From assembly GCA_947584375.1 (NCBI GenBank), contig CANPWL010000014.1:1-48555 (forward strand): a stretch of DNA of 48,555 nucleotides, in the 5' to 3' direction. Below the pieces are notes generated by a model. It saw only the letters and a program-made list of their open reading frames with translations, was not told where the DNA came from and did no database searches. The translations under genes were made by a program, and so were the position numbers. This document shows, piece after piece, positions 31,355 to 39,720 of this stretch (position 1 is its first letter; each line of letters opens with the position of its first letter). The DNA is from an uncultured Clostridia bacterium (GTDB taxonomy: Bacteria > Bacillota > Clostridia > Oscillospirales > Ruminococcaceae).

Positions 31355-31900
31355 ATGGATGAGCTTATGCAAAAAATACAGAGTGTATTAAGTGATGAGG
31401 AAAGTATGAATCAGATCCGCCAGCTTGCGTCAATGTTCGGTGGAAGTAATAACGATAACACATCTGATACTCAAAATCCGCCTTCAACTCAGCAGAATAA
31501 TTCATCTGATACTCAGTCATCAGAATCTGAAATAAATATGAATGATATTTCAAAACTTCTGGCGTCCTTAGGCGGAGATAACAGTCAGACAAATAATAAC
31601 GCTCAGGCGAATGTCAGCCAAAACAATCAGTCTAATATACTTAATCCGCCGAACTCAAACCAGCAAAACTCTGACCAATTGCCGTTTGATATTGGAAAGA
31701 TTATGACGCTGGGCAGTATAATTTCAAATGCTTCAAAGGCTGATAAGAATACAGAACTTCTTCTTGCCTTAAAGCCTCATCTGAAAGAGGAAAAGCAAAA
31801 CAAAGTCGATAAAGTTATCAAGATATTCAAACTGATTTCAATTTGGCCTGCCATCAAAGATAGCGGATTATTAGGGGGTGACCTGTTTGGCATCCTATAA
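31355..31900 (+). CDS. Asn/Gln/Ser-rich linker protein, second of the trio
   Basis: 181 residues from ATG 31355, which has CGGAGG 7 nt upstream (the frame is open from 31337). An N-terminal helix (MDELMQKIQSVLSDEESMNQI and on, about 1-26) is followed by about 80 residues of low-complexity Asn, Gln and Ser. A C-terminal helical domain (about 112-181) is rich in Leu and Lys and ends in the hydrophobic SGLLGGDLFGIL. No signal peptide. The flexible linker between two helical parts suggests a scaffold or coat-type role. Function unknown. It overlaps the third gene by 14 bp, implying coupled translation. Confidence 0.75.
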   Translation: MDELMQKIQSVLSDEESMNQIRQLASMFGGSNNDNTSDTQNPPSTQQNNSSDTQSSESEINMNDISKLLASLGGDNSQTNNNAQANVSQNNQSNILNPPNSNQQNSDQLPFDIGKIMTLGSIISNASKADKNTELLLALKPHLKEEKQNKVDKVIKIFKLISIWPAIKDSGLLGGDLFGIL

Positions 31901-32342
31901 TGTTGACAGAGATTTTGACGTAATGCGGCAGGAAGCAATTGAACGGGTCCGCTCAATGCAAAGACGTTCAAGAGAAATTGTTACACCGCCAAACAATCAG
32001 CATACCGGTAATCATGTACAGAATACCGAACCAACGCCTGTTATTCCAAATCCAGAGGTGAATGAAACTATTAATGAAAATGAAAACAAAAACGCATCTA
32101 ATAATAATGGTAATGCCCAAAATTCAGGAATAAATAACAATCAGACAGGAGCTATTGCAAATATACTGGGAAGTCTTTTCCCGAAAGGCGGCGGACAAAC
32201 TAAAAAAGGCCCGCTTAGTGAACTTCTCGACGGTTTTAATATAAGCGAGGAAAATGCCCTAATAGGCATTTTGATATATATTCTTGCAAAAAACGGCGCA
32301 GATGTAAAGCTGCTTTTGGGACTTGGGTATCTGCTGTTATAA
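31887..32342 (+). CDS. Asn-rich protein with hydrophobic C-terminus, third of the trio
   Basis: 151 residues from TTG 31887, 6 nt after AGGGGGTG. The N-terminus is charged and helical (YNVDRDFDVMRQEAIERVRS). The middle is a Pro/Asn/Glu-rich disordered stretch. The C-terminal domain (about 100-151) reads as two amphipathic to hydrophobic helices (ENALIGILIYILAKNG and VKLLLGLGYLLL). It shares the layout helix, disordered linker, hydrophobic end with its upstream neighbour, so the two may be distant paralogues or partners at a membrane. Function unknown. Confidence 0.72.
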   Translation: MASYNVDRDFDVMRQEAIERVRSMQRRSREIVTPPNNQHTGNHVQNTEPTPVIPNPEVNETINENENKNASNNNGNAQNSGINNNQTGAIANILGSLFPKGGGQTKKGPLSELLDGFNISEENALIGILIYILAKNGADVKLLLGLGYLLL

Positions 32343-32379
32343 AACATTGCATATTAACTTAATAAAAATAATTAATATA

Positions 32380-32423
32380 AAAGCACCGTACGGATTTTGA
32401 ACCGCTGCGATGCTTGTTTTTTT
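32380..32423 (+). terminator. Terminator of the small-protein trio
   Basis: AAGCA-c-CG with CGG/CCG inside pairs, with bulges, to GCG-a-TGCTT, followed by GTTTTTTTC. Confidence 0.65.
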
Positions 32424-32532
32424 CTTTTATATCGGTATGTATAATTTTTCAAATATAGCTTAGCTATTATAATTGCACTGACCTTTTGACAAAAAACTAA
32501 AACAACAACTATGCTTTTACAAAAATAACAGA

Positions 32533-33066
32533 TTATTTGCAGTAATTTTCTATATAGTTATCAATGCAGCTCTGAATTATTTTTTTGGCTTTGTGTTTAC
32601 CGTCTACTTCTTCTATTGCGGTGTCTTTACCCTCGAGAGTTTTATAAACAGAGAAAAAGTGTGACATCTCGTCAAATATATGCTTAGGAAGTTCCTTAAT
32701 GTCATCATAGCAATTATACATAGGATCATTAAACGGTATAGCAATTATTTTTTCGTCAGAAGAACCGCTGTCAATCATTTTAATAACTCCTATCGGAAAG
32801 CAGTTCACGAGAGAAAGAGGCTGAAGTGTTTCCGAACATAAAACCAATACATCCAGAGGGTCGCCGTCCGCTGCATAAGTTCTGGGTATAAATCCGTAAT
32901 TTGCAGGATAATGAGTTGATGTATACAAAATTCTATCCATCATCAAAAGTCCGGTTTCCTTATCAAGCTCGTATTTTATTTTTGAGCCTTTAGGAATTTC
33001 TATAACTGCCATAAATTTGTCCTGAGAAATTTTTTTAGGAGAAATATCGTGCCATATATTTGCCAT
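32533..33066 (-). CDS. ppa: Inorganic pyrophosphatase, family I
   Basis: A soluble family I enzyme that hydrolyses pyrophosphate and drives biosynthesis. Diagnostic stretch: HYPANYGFIPRTYAADGDPLD with the three Mg-binding Asp region DGDPLDVLVL, plus EIPKGSKIKYELDKETG at the N-terminus. ATG 33066 is preferred (AGAGAGG 9 nt upstream on the minus strand) over the ATG at 33075. 177 residues, typical. It lies 22 bp downstream of an unknown gene on the same strand and is likely cotranscribed with it. Confidence 0.95.
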   Translation of the reverse strand: MANIWHDISPKKISQDKFMAVIEIPKGSKIKYELDKETGLLMMDRILYTSTHYPANYGFIPRTYAADGDPLDVLVLCSETLQPLSLVNCFPIGVIKMIDSGSSDEKIIAIPFNDPMYNCYDDIKELPKHIFDEMSHFFSVYKTLEGKDTAIEEVDGKHKAKKIIQSCIDNYIENYCK

Positions 33067-33097
33067 AATCAACATCCTCTCTTTTCTATTATAAAAA

Positions 33098-33712
33098 TTA
33101 ATCTTCTTCTATTACATCACAAAGCGTCAGCCCGACTTCCTTTAGGTTTTCAATCATATCGAATACTGTTTCGCCGTTAAGTTCTACCAAAACTCTGTCA
33201 GAAGGATTATCCTCTGAGATCAAACTGTCCAAAGAAACATATTGATCCTTTTTGCATTCAGGTATATTTTCCTGCTTTAGAATATCTTCAAAGGAAGATA
33301 TTCCGTTTTCACTGTAAAACATAATGCTTTGAAACGGCTTAACATAAATTTCAGTTTCAGTTTCAAGGGAACAAAAACCAAAGTTTGTCACACCATCGTT
33401 TATAAGCAGATCCCCATACCTTTTCAAAATTGCATAAGCTACATCATGCGTAACTTCAAGATTATAAAGCTGCATATGCAGTCCGCTTTTACCGGCTTTA
33501 GCAAGCTCAGCCTCCTGAACATCGGTGCATGGGACTTCAAGAAAAAAATAAGGTTTCTTTATCAGCTTTACAGCCTTTTTAATCGTAGCCTTTATCTTAT
33601 CTGCACTGAGTACACAATTTATCTCATTGTCACTTGTCCTGATATAAGATGATTTTACCTTTTCAGTCCCGGAAATAATCAATCCTTCAATAATCTTAAA
33701 ACTTTCTTGCAT
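33098..33712 (-). CDS. Hypothetical protein upstream of ppa (204 aa)
   Basis: A 204-residue soluble alpha/beta protein with no signal peptide or TM helix. Visible features: a hydrophobic strand IIEGLIISGT, an aromatic strand PYFFLEVPCT, a TNFGFCSLETETEIYVKPFQ beta region, and an acidic C-terminus. I do not recognise the family. AAAGGG precedes the ATG. Its only clue is the position directly before pyrophosphatase in a two-gene unit. Confidence 0.7.
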   Translation of the reverse strand: MQESFKIIEGLIISGTEKVKSSYIRTSDNEINCVLSADKIKATIKKAVKLIKKPYFFLEVPCTDVQEAELAKAGKSGLHMQLYNLEVTHDVAYAILKRYGDLLINDGVTNFGFCSLETETEIYVKPFQSIMFYSENGISSFEDILKQENIPECKKDQYVSLDSLISEDNPSDRVLVELNGETVFDMIENLKEVGLTLCDVIEED

Positions 33713-33872
33713 ATTTCGACCCTTTCTGTTATACTGTTTTTAACAAATAAATAATAGCGTTAATCCGAATATGTAAAATTCACAGCTGATTTTGCATAGA
33801 TAATTCAGGGTGCAAGCGTCCTGATTATTTAACTAAACCTTATTTTTTGCCCTAAAAACAAAAATTAATATA

Positions 33873-33894
33873 TCAGTCCAAACAAACGGACTGA
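33873..33894. repeat. Short inverted repeat in the gap before the small TM gene
   Basis: TCAGTCC and GGACTGA form a 7-bp hairpin with an 8-nt loop. No T-run follows, so it is more likely an operator or leader structure than a terminator. The surrounding 265-bp gap (33713-33977) holds no other gene. Confidence 0.35.
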
Positions 33895-33977
33895 AAAACC
33901 GGTAAACTTTAATTACGGTAAATGTTTAAACTTTAACTGTAATGAATTTTGTTTAACAATAAGGTTTGGTGATTTTT

Positions 33978-34154
33978 ATGATTAGTGCTTTAATGTTTTT
34001 GATATTGGCTGTTTTAGGTATTGCAGCTATGGGATGCGTATATTACTTATGTGAAATTGATACGTCATTTGAGAATGATAATAAAAGACAAATCACAGTT
34101 ATTTCAAACAGAGCCTCAAATGACAACAAGAATAACGGAAATGACGTTGCATAA
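33978..34154 (+). CDS. Small single-pass membrane protein (58 aa)
   Basis: ATG 33978 lies 6 nt after GGTG. The product has one N-terminal transmembrane helix (about 2-28, with a Cys in CVYYLCEID at its end) and a polar tail rich in Asn and Lys. No family recognised. It precedes rmuC on the same strand, separated by a promoter. Confidence 0.55.
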   Translation: MISALMFLILAVLGIAAMGCVYYLCEIDTSFENDNKRQITVISNRASNDNKNNGNDVA

Positions 34155-34175
34155 ATTCCTGCTGTATACTTTAAA

Positions 34176-34204
34176 TTGCAAATATATTATATATGTTATA
34201 TTAT
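34176..34204 (+). promoter_or_regulatory. rmuC promoter
   Basis: TTGCAA (34176-34181), 17-bp spacer, TATTAT (34199-34204); predicted start only a few bases before the AAGGAG ribosome site, giving a very short leader. Confidence 0.55.
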
Positions 34205-34229
34205 TTAAAGTCAAGGAGAAATGGAAACT

Positions 34230-35564
34230 ATGCTTGAAATGATTCTATTTTGTACAATTATTTTATTGTTGTTGATTCTTATAATTACAGCGTTAGTATT
34301 GCATAAAAAAGTGAACTCAAACAATAATGAAGAAAGCATCCGCCAAATAAAGAGCGATATTGAAAATGAGCTTTCTGTTTTTAGACAGGAAATTAATCGA
34401 ACAACAAGCGATTCCATTAAGAATTTAGGAGAAATGGTATCGCAGAATCAAAAGAATTTGAATAATACAGTTACCGAAAAGCTTTCTGTACTAGATAAAA
34501 ATTTAGCAGACAAACAGGAAAATTTACAAAAATCTGTTACATATTCTCTTTCCCATCAGGAGGAAAGGTTTAAAACCTTTTCTGTCGAAAATGAGCAAAA
34601 ACTTGATAATATCAGAACAACCGTTGAAAAAAGACTCAGCTCACTTCAGGATGAGAATTCAAAGAAACTTGACGAGATGCGTCAGGTTGTTGACGAAAAA
34701 CTCCAGAAAACCTTGGACGAGCGTATAACTCAGTCATTTAAGTCGGTAAATGATAATTTGCAGCAGGTTTACAAAAGCGTAGGTGAAATGCAAACGCTTG
34801 CCACCGGGGTAGGCGATTTGAAAAAAGTTCTTACAAATGTCAAGAGCAGAGGAATTTTGGGCGAAATACAGCTAGGTTCAATCTTGTCTGAAATACTTGC
34901 TCCTGAGCAATACGATGAAAATGTTGAGATAAAAAAGGGCAGCGGAAAGCGTGTTGAATTTGCCGTTAAACTCCCTGCCGACGACGATAAAACAGTATAT
35001 CTTCCTATTGACTCTAAATTTCCGGGCGACAGTTATACAAATCTTGTTGATGCCTATGAAAGCGGCTCTAAGGATGAAATTAACGCTGCTGTTAAAGTAT
35101 TGCTGACAACAGTTAAAAATGAGGCAAAGGACATAAATCAAAAATATATTTGTCCTCCTTATTCGACTGATTTCGGTATTCTGTTCGTACCTTTTGAGGG
35201 GCTTTACGCTGAGCTTGTAAACAGAGGAATGGTTGAAGAACTTCAGCGAAACTATAAAGTTAATCTTGCAGGTCCAAGTACAATGGCGGCGCTGCTTAAC
35301 AGTCTTCAGATGGGATTTAAAACTCTTGCTATACAAAAAAGGAGCAGCGAGGTATGGGATGTTCTCGGTGCAGTTAAAACTGAGTTTGGCAAGTTTGAGG
35401 ACGTCATTAAAAAAACGCAGAATAGTCTGAATCTAGCGTCACGGCAGCTTGACGACTTAGTGGGCGTCCGCACAAGAGCAATAAACAGAAAGCTAAGAAG
35501 CGTAACAACACTAGAAGCAAACGACGCAAAAGCAAATCAGCTTCTTGATATGGATACTGAATGA
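34230..35564 (+). CDS. rmuC: RmuC-family DNA recombination protein
   Basis: RmuC limits recombination at inverted repeats; its C-terminal domain is related to restriction-type nucleases. It has an N-terminal membrane helix (about 4-25), a long coiled coil (about 35-190), and the RmuC domain: GVGDLKKVLTNVKSRGILGE, LPIDSKFPGDSY, VPFEGLYAELV and LAGPSTMAALLNSLQMGF, all diagnostic. ATG 34230 is 11 nt after AAGGAG; ATG 34221 is only 2 nt after it and less likely. Length of about 444 aa is normal. Monocistronic with its own terminator. Confidence 0.94.
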   Translation: MLEMILFCTIILLLLILIITALVLHKKVNSNNNEESIRQIKSDIENELSVFRQEINRTTSDSIKNLGEMVSQNQKNLNNTVTEKLSVLDKNLADKQENLQKSVTYSLSHQEERFKTFSVENEQKLDNIRTTVEKRLSSLQDENSKKLDEMRQVVDEKLQKTLDERITQSFKSVNDNLQQVYKSVGEMQTLATGVGDLKKVLTNVKSRGILGEIQLGSILSEILAPEQYDENVEIKKGSGKRVEFAVKLPADDDKTVYLPIDSKFPGDSYTNLVDAYESGSKDEINAAVKVLLTTVKNEAKDINQKYICPPYSTDFGILFVPFEGLYAELVNRGMVEELQRNYKVNLAGPSTMAALLNSLQMGFKTLAIQKRSSEVWDVLGAVKTEFGKFEDVIKKTQNSLNLASRQLDDLVGVRTRAINRKLRSVTTLEANDAKANQLLDMDTE

Positions 35565-35570
35565 TAAATT

Positions 35571-35605
35571 AAACTCTCAAATTAACTAGTTTGAGAGTTT
35601 TTGTA
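35571..35605 (+). terminator. rmuC terminator
   Basis: AAACTCTCAAA pairs with TTTGAGAGTTT (11-bp stem, 8-nt loop) followed by TTG and T-rich sequence. Confidence 0.9.
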
Positions 35606-35685
35606 TTGATTAAATCTGAAGTGTTTGATATAATAAATTTGAAAAGTTAATTTTGATAAGTTCGGCAATGGGAGGAACAATATTA

Positions 35686-37263
35686 ATGAAGAAACAAAAA
35701 AAAGACACAATGAAAGCGAGTTTAAGAAAAAAACTAAGCTTTTTATTTTCACGTAAAATAACTGTTATTATTCTTTTGTTTATTCAATTTGGATTTGTTG
35801 CGCTTGCCTTTCTGAGTTTGTATGAACAGTTTATATATATATATATAGGCTTGACTATTCTTGCGATCGTATTGGTAGGTTATATAGCAAGTTCAAATGA
35901 AAATGCAGGATATAAGGTCGCATGGCTTGTTCCGTTCGTGGTATTCCCCGGTTTTATGGCTTTGGTTTACGTCTTTTTGAAAACACAGATATCAAGACAC
36001 TTTTTCAAAAAGACTGTACAGAAAAAAATTATTGAAACGGAAAAATATTTAATTAACAATGAGAAAATAAACAGAGATATTATTGATAAAGAAGATAAAT
36101 CCTTTGCAAGGCTGTCGAATTATATTGCGGACTTCGGAAAGTTTCCAACATATAAAAATACAACAGCAGAATATTTTAAATGCGGTGAGGAACAATTTGA
36201 AGTGCTTCTTGAAGAGCTTCGTAAAGCAAATCATTTTATTTTTATTGAGTATTTTATTGTTGAGTTGGGTGTAATGTGGAACCAGATCCTTGATATACTC
36301 AAAGAAAAGGCTGATAAAGGCGTTGACGTAAGGGTTATGTATGACGGAGTAGGAGCGCAGACTATACTTCCGGGGAAATATGATGAAACACTCAGATACT
36401 ACGGTATAAAATGCAAGGTATTCAATCCGTTCGTGCCGTTTCTTACCAGTGTACAAAACAACCGCGACCACAGAAAAATTATTGTTATCGATGGCCATAC
36501 TGCTTTTACGGGAGGAACAAACTTAGCAGATGAATATATTAATAAGAAGGTCAAATACGGATACTGGAAGGACTCCGCTGTTATGTTGAAGGGAGACGCA
36601 GTATGGAGCTTTACTATGATGTTCTTTCAAATGTGGGAGCTTGATGAAAAAAAATCTGCAAATTATGAGGAATATGCGCCTAATAAATATCATGCGGATA
36701 ACTTTAACAGCGACGGATATGTTATTCCATACAGCGACTCTCCTCTTGACAATGAAACCGTCGGAAAGATGGTTTATCTTGACATAATTAACAAAGCTAC
36801 TGATTATATATATTTTACAGCTCCTTATTTGATTTTAGACGGTGAAATTACAACTGCTTTAGGTTATGCCGCAAAAAGCGGAATAGATGTAAGAATTGTT
36901 GTTCCGGGAATATCGGATAAATGGTATGTTCAAAAGATTTCAAACTGTTATTATAAAGAACTTTTGGAGCAGGGAGTAAAGTTCTATCGTTATAATCCGG
37001 GTTTTGTACACACTAAGGACTGTGTTTCCGATGATAAAATAGCTACTGTGGGAACTGTCAATCTTGATTACAGGAGCTTGTATCTTCATTTTGAGGACGG
37101 AACTGTTTTTTATAAAAACAGAGTAGTATCAAGCGTGAAAAATGATATAATAGATATGATCAACAATGATTGTACTGAAATAACAATCAGAGAAATGGAC
37201 AAGCGAAATGTATTTGATAAAATTTTCAGCGGTATATTAAAAATTTTCGGACCGTTGCTGTAA
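35686..37263 (+). CDS. cls: Cardiolipin synthase
   Basis: This phospholipase D-superfamily enzyme condenses phosphatidylglycerol to cardiolipin in the membrane. It has an N-terminal hydrophobic region with about three helices (roughly 20-95), then two HKD motifs: HRKIIVIDGHTAFTGGTN and HTKDCVSDDKIATVGT, both complete. ATG 35686 follows GGGAGG by 10 nt; the frame opens earlier at 35653 but that site would lie inside it. A (TA)8 tract at 35832-35847 codes for the second membrane helix. 525 residues, normal. Confidence 0.94.
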   Translation: MKKQKKDTMKASLRKKLSFLFSRKITVIILLFIQFGFVALAFLSLYEQFIYIYIGLTILAIVLVGYIASSNENAGYKVAWLVPFVVFPGFMALVYVFLKTQISRHFFKKTVQKKIIETEKYLINNEKINRDIIDKEDKSFARLSNYIADFGKFPTYKNTTAEYFKCGEEQFEVLLEELRKANHFIFIEYFIVELGVMWNQILDILKEKADKGVDVRVMYDGVGAQTILPGKYDETLRYYGIKCKVFNPFVPFLTSVQNNRDHRKIIVIDGHTAFTGGTNLADEYINKKVKYGYWKDSAVMLKGDAVWSFTMMFFQMWELDEKKSANYEEYAPNKYHADNFNSDGYVIPYSDSPLDNETVGKMVYLDIINKATDYIYFTAPYLILDGEITTALGYAAKSGIDVRIVVPGISDKWYVQKISNCYYKELLEQGVKFYRYNPGFVHTKDCVSDDKIATVGTVNLDYRSLYLHFEDGTVFYKNRVVSSVKNDIIDMINNDCTEITIREMDKRNVFDKIFSGILKIFGPLL

Positions 37264-37284
37264 TTTAAAAAGATAAACAACTAA

Positions 37285-37314
37285 TAAAGGGAGCAGAATG
37301 TTTCTGTTCCCTTT
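37285..37314. terminator. Bidirectional terminator between cls and glgP
   Basis: TAAAGGGA-g-CAGAA pairs with TTCTG-t-TCCCTTTA, with A/T tracts on both sides. Confidence 0.85.
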
Positions 37315-37322
37315 AAATTATC

Positions 37323-39695
37323 TTATTTATCAAAGCCACTGACCTTTTCTATTTTCCATATGTTTTCTGCATAATCCTTTATTGTTCGATCTGAACTGAA
37401 TTTCCCAGCATTGCACATATTAAGCCAGCATTTTTTATAAAATGCTCTTTGGTCATTATAATCCCTGTTCACCTTAAGTTTAGCTTTTACATAGCTTTCA
37501 AGATCGCCGAGAAGATAATAGTTATCAGGAGTATGCCAGCTTGCCCCGTCCATAAGTGAAAAATACAACTCGCGAAATATACCTGTATTTCCATCTGAAA
37601 AGGTTCCGTCAATAAGAGTATTAACAACTCGGTTGATTTTATCATCTTTTTCCTTTATTTCACGAGGATTATAGTCTGGCATTATTTTTGAAAGTTCCTC
37701 CACTTTTGCGCCGAAGATATAATTGTTTTCCTCTCCTGCTTCTCTGACTATCTCAATATTTGCTCCGTCGTATGTTCCGAGAGTTACCGTACCATTGAGC
37801 ATAAATTTCATATTTCCCGTTCCCGAAGCCTCTGTGCCCGCTGTTGATATCTGCTCAGAAACATCGCTACCTGCAACCAGCTTTTCAGCATAGGAAACAT
37901 TATAGTTAGAAATAAATACAACAGATATTAAATCTTTTGTCTGCTTATCAGAATTAACAAGCCTGCCGACCTCATTTATAAATTTGATTATTCCTTTAGC
38001 TCTCGCATAACCCGGAGCTGACTTTGCTCCGAAAATAAATGTAGTCGGTGTGAAATCGGATATACTTCCGTCCTTTATTCCAAAATAGATATATAAAATA
38101 GAAAATGCATTCAAAAGCTGACGTTTATATTCGTGAAGTCTTTTTATTTGAGTATCAAAAATAGTATCAGGATTAACTTCAATTCCGTCACGAGATTTTA
38201 TAAATTTAGCCAGTTCTGATTTTTTAGTCTTTTTGATATTAATAAATCTGTCCAAAACAGAATTGTCATCTGCATACCGTTCAAGCTCATGGAGTTTATC
38301 TAAATCAGTTACCCAATCGTCGCCGCCAAGAAGTTCCGTTATAAGTTTGCTAAGCTCTTTGTTGCACAGTGCAAGCCATCTTCGCTGAGTAATCCCGTTT
38401 GTCTTATTCTGAAAACGCTCGGGATAAAGCTTATACCAATCCTTTAAAACATCGTCTTTCAGGATCTGTGTGTGAATCTCTGCAACTCCGTTTGTATAGC
38501 TTGAACAGAAAATCGCAAGATTTGCCATATGAACAGTTCCATCGATAATCGGTTTCATCATACTGACTTTATCCTTTGAAAGTCCCGTGTTATAAGCTTC
38601 TTTAATAAACTGCTCATTTAATAAAAGTATTATTCTATATACATCTGGAATTATATCATCAATAAGCTCAACGCTCCACTTTTCCAATGCCTCTGACATA
38701 ATGGTGTGGTTTGTATAGTTGAATACCTTTTGAGCAATTTTATAACCCTCATCAAAGCTTAATCCTTCGTTTAATAACTGCCTGATAAGTTCTGGGATTG
38801 AAATTACGGGGTGAGTGTCATTAAGCTGAATTGTGACCTTGTCAGCTAAATTTTCAAGCGTACCATAATTTTTTTTATGACGTCTTAGTATGTCAGATAT
38901 AGATGCACTTGTAAAGAAATACTGCTGCTTAAGCCTTAAAACCTTTCCCTCGTATGTATTGTCATTTGGATATAAAACTCTTGAAATGTCCTCGGCATAG
39001 ATTTTTTCAAGGCTTGCCTGTTCATAATTTCCGCTGTCAAAAAGCGCAAAGTCAAATTCATCCATCGGTTCTGACTGCCAGAGACGCAGTGTGCCTATAT
39101 GCTTTGTACCGTACGCTATTATCGGCATATCATAAGGCACAGCTTTAACAGTTTGATTTTTAAACTTAACAAGCTGTGTATCAGTTTCACACCTCTTTGA
39201 CCACGGATCGCCGTATTTTGTCCAGTTATCTGCGGTTTCAGTCTGGAATCCGTCCTTTATTTCTTGCTTGAACAAACCGTATTTATATCTTATTCCGTAA
39301 CCATCCAAAGGAAGATCTAATGTCGCGGCGGAATCCATAAAGCAGGCGGCAAGCCTTCCCAGACCGCCGTTTCCAAGCGCTGCGTCTTCAATATCTTCAA
39401 GTGATGCAAGAGAACAGCCTGTTTCTTTGAGTGCAGCCTCAACCTCATCAGTTATTCCCAAATTAAGCAGATTATTATATATTGCTCGTCCTACCAAAAA
39501 CTCAGCAGAGAAATAACAAGCCTTTCTTGTGTTGTCATGAGATCGAATACTTCTTTCCCAGTCTTTTGAAATCATATTCATAATTACGCAGGATAAGCTT
39601 TCGTGAATTTGCTGAGGAGACGCGTCCTTTGGCTGTACTTTATATTTCGTCATCAGATCTTTTTTAAATTCTTCTAAAAATTTTTCTTTTTCCAC
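37323..39695 (-). CDS. glgP: Glycogen/maltodextrin phosphorylase
   Basis: A PLP-dependent GT35 phosphorylase that releases glucose-1-phosphate from alpha-1,4-glucans. The PLP-lysine region TEASGTGNMKFMLNG is followed by LGTYDGANIEIVREAGEEN. The N-terminal ACYFSAEFLVGRAI and LGNGGLGRLAACFMDS, and NGITQRRWL, are diagnostic. 790 aa. GTG start behind AAGGGA. It follows malQ by 25 bp on the minus strand, forming an alpha-glucan degradation operon. Confidence 0.97.
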   Translation of the reverse strand: MEKEKFLEEFKKDLMTKYKVQPKDASPQQIHESLSCVIMNMISKDWERSIRSHDNTRKACYFSAEFLVGRAIYNNLLNLGITDEVEAALKETGCSLASLEDIEDAALGNGGLGRLAACFMDSAATLDLPLDGYGIRYKYGLFKQEIKDGFQTETADNWTKYGDPWSKRCETDTQLVKFKNQTVKAVPYDMPIIAYGTKHIGTLRLWQSEPMDEFDFALFDSGNYEQASLEKIYAEDISRVLYPNDNTYEGKVLRLKQQYFFTSASISDILRRHKKNYGTLENLADKVTIQLNDTHPVISIPELIRQLLNEGLSFDEGYKIAQKVFNYTNHTIMSEALEKWSVELIDDIIPDVYRIILLLNEQFIKEAYNTGLSKDKVSMMKPIIDGTVHMANLAIFCSSYTNGVAEIHTQILKDDVLKDWYKLYPERFQNKTNGITQRRWLALCNKELSKLITELLGGDDWVTDLDKLHELERYADDNSVLDRFINIKKTKKSELAKFIKSRDGIEVNPDTIFDTQIKRLHEYKRQLLNAFSILYIYFGIKDGSISDFTPTTFIFGAKSAPGYARAKGIIKFINEVGRLVNSDKQTKDLISVVFISNYNVSYAEKLVAGSDVSEQISTAGTEASGTGNMKFMLNGTVTLGTYDGANIEIVREAGEENNYIFGAKVEELSKIMPDYNPREIKEKDDKINRVVNTLIDGTFSDGNTGIFRELYFSLMDGASWHTPDNYYLLGDLESYVKAKLKVNRDYNDQRAFYKKCWLNMCNAGKFSSDRTIKDYAENIWKIEKVSGFDK

Positions 39696-39720
39696 TTAAT
39701 TCAGTTCCCTTCAAATAAAA

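Noticed and set aside
35832-35847. (TA)8 tract in cls as a phase-variation switch
   Set aside because: The tract encodes an ordinary Ile-Tyr alternation of a membrane helix and the frame is intact; only population data could show slippage.
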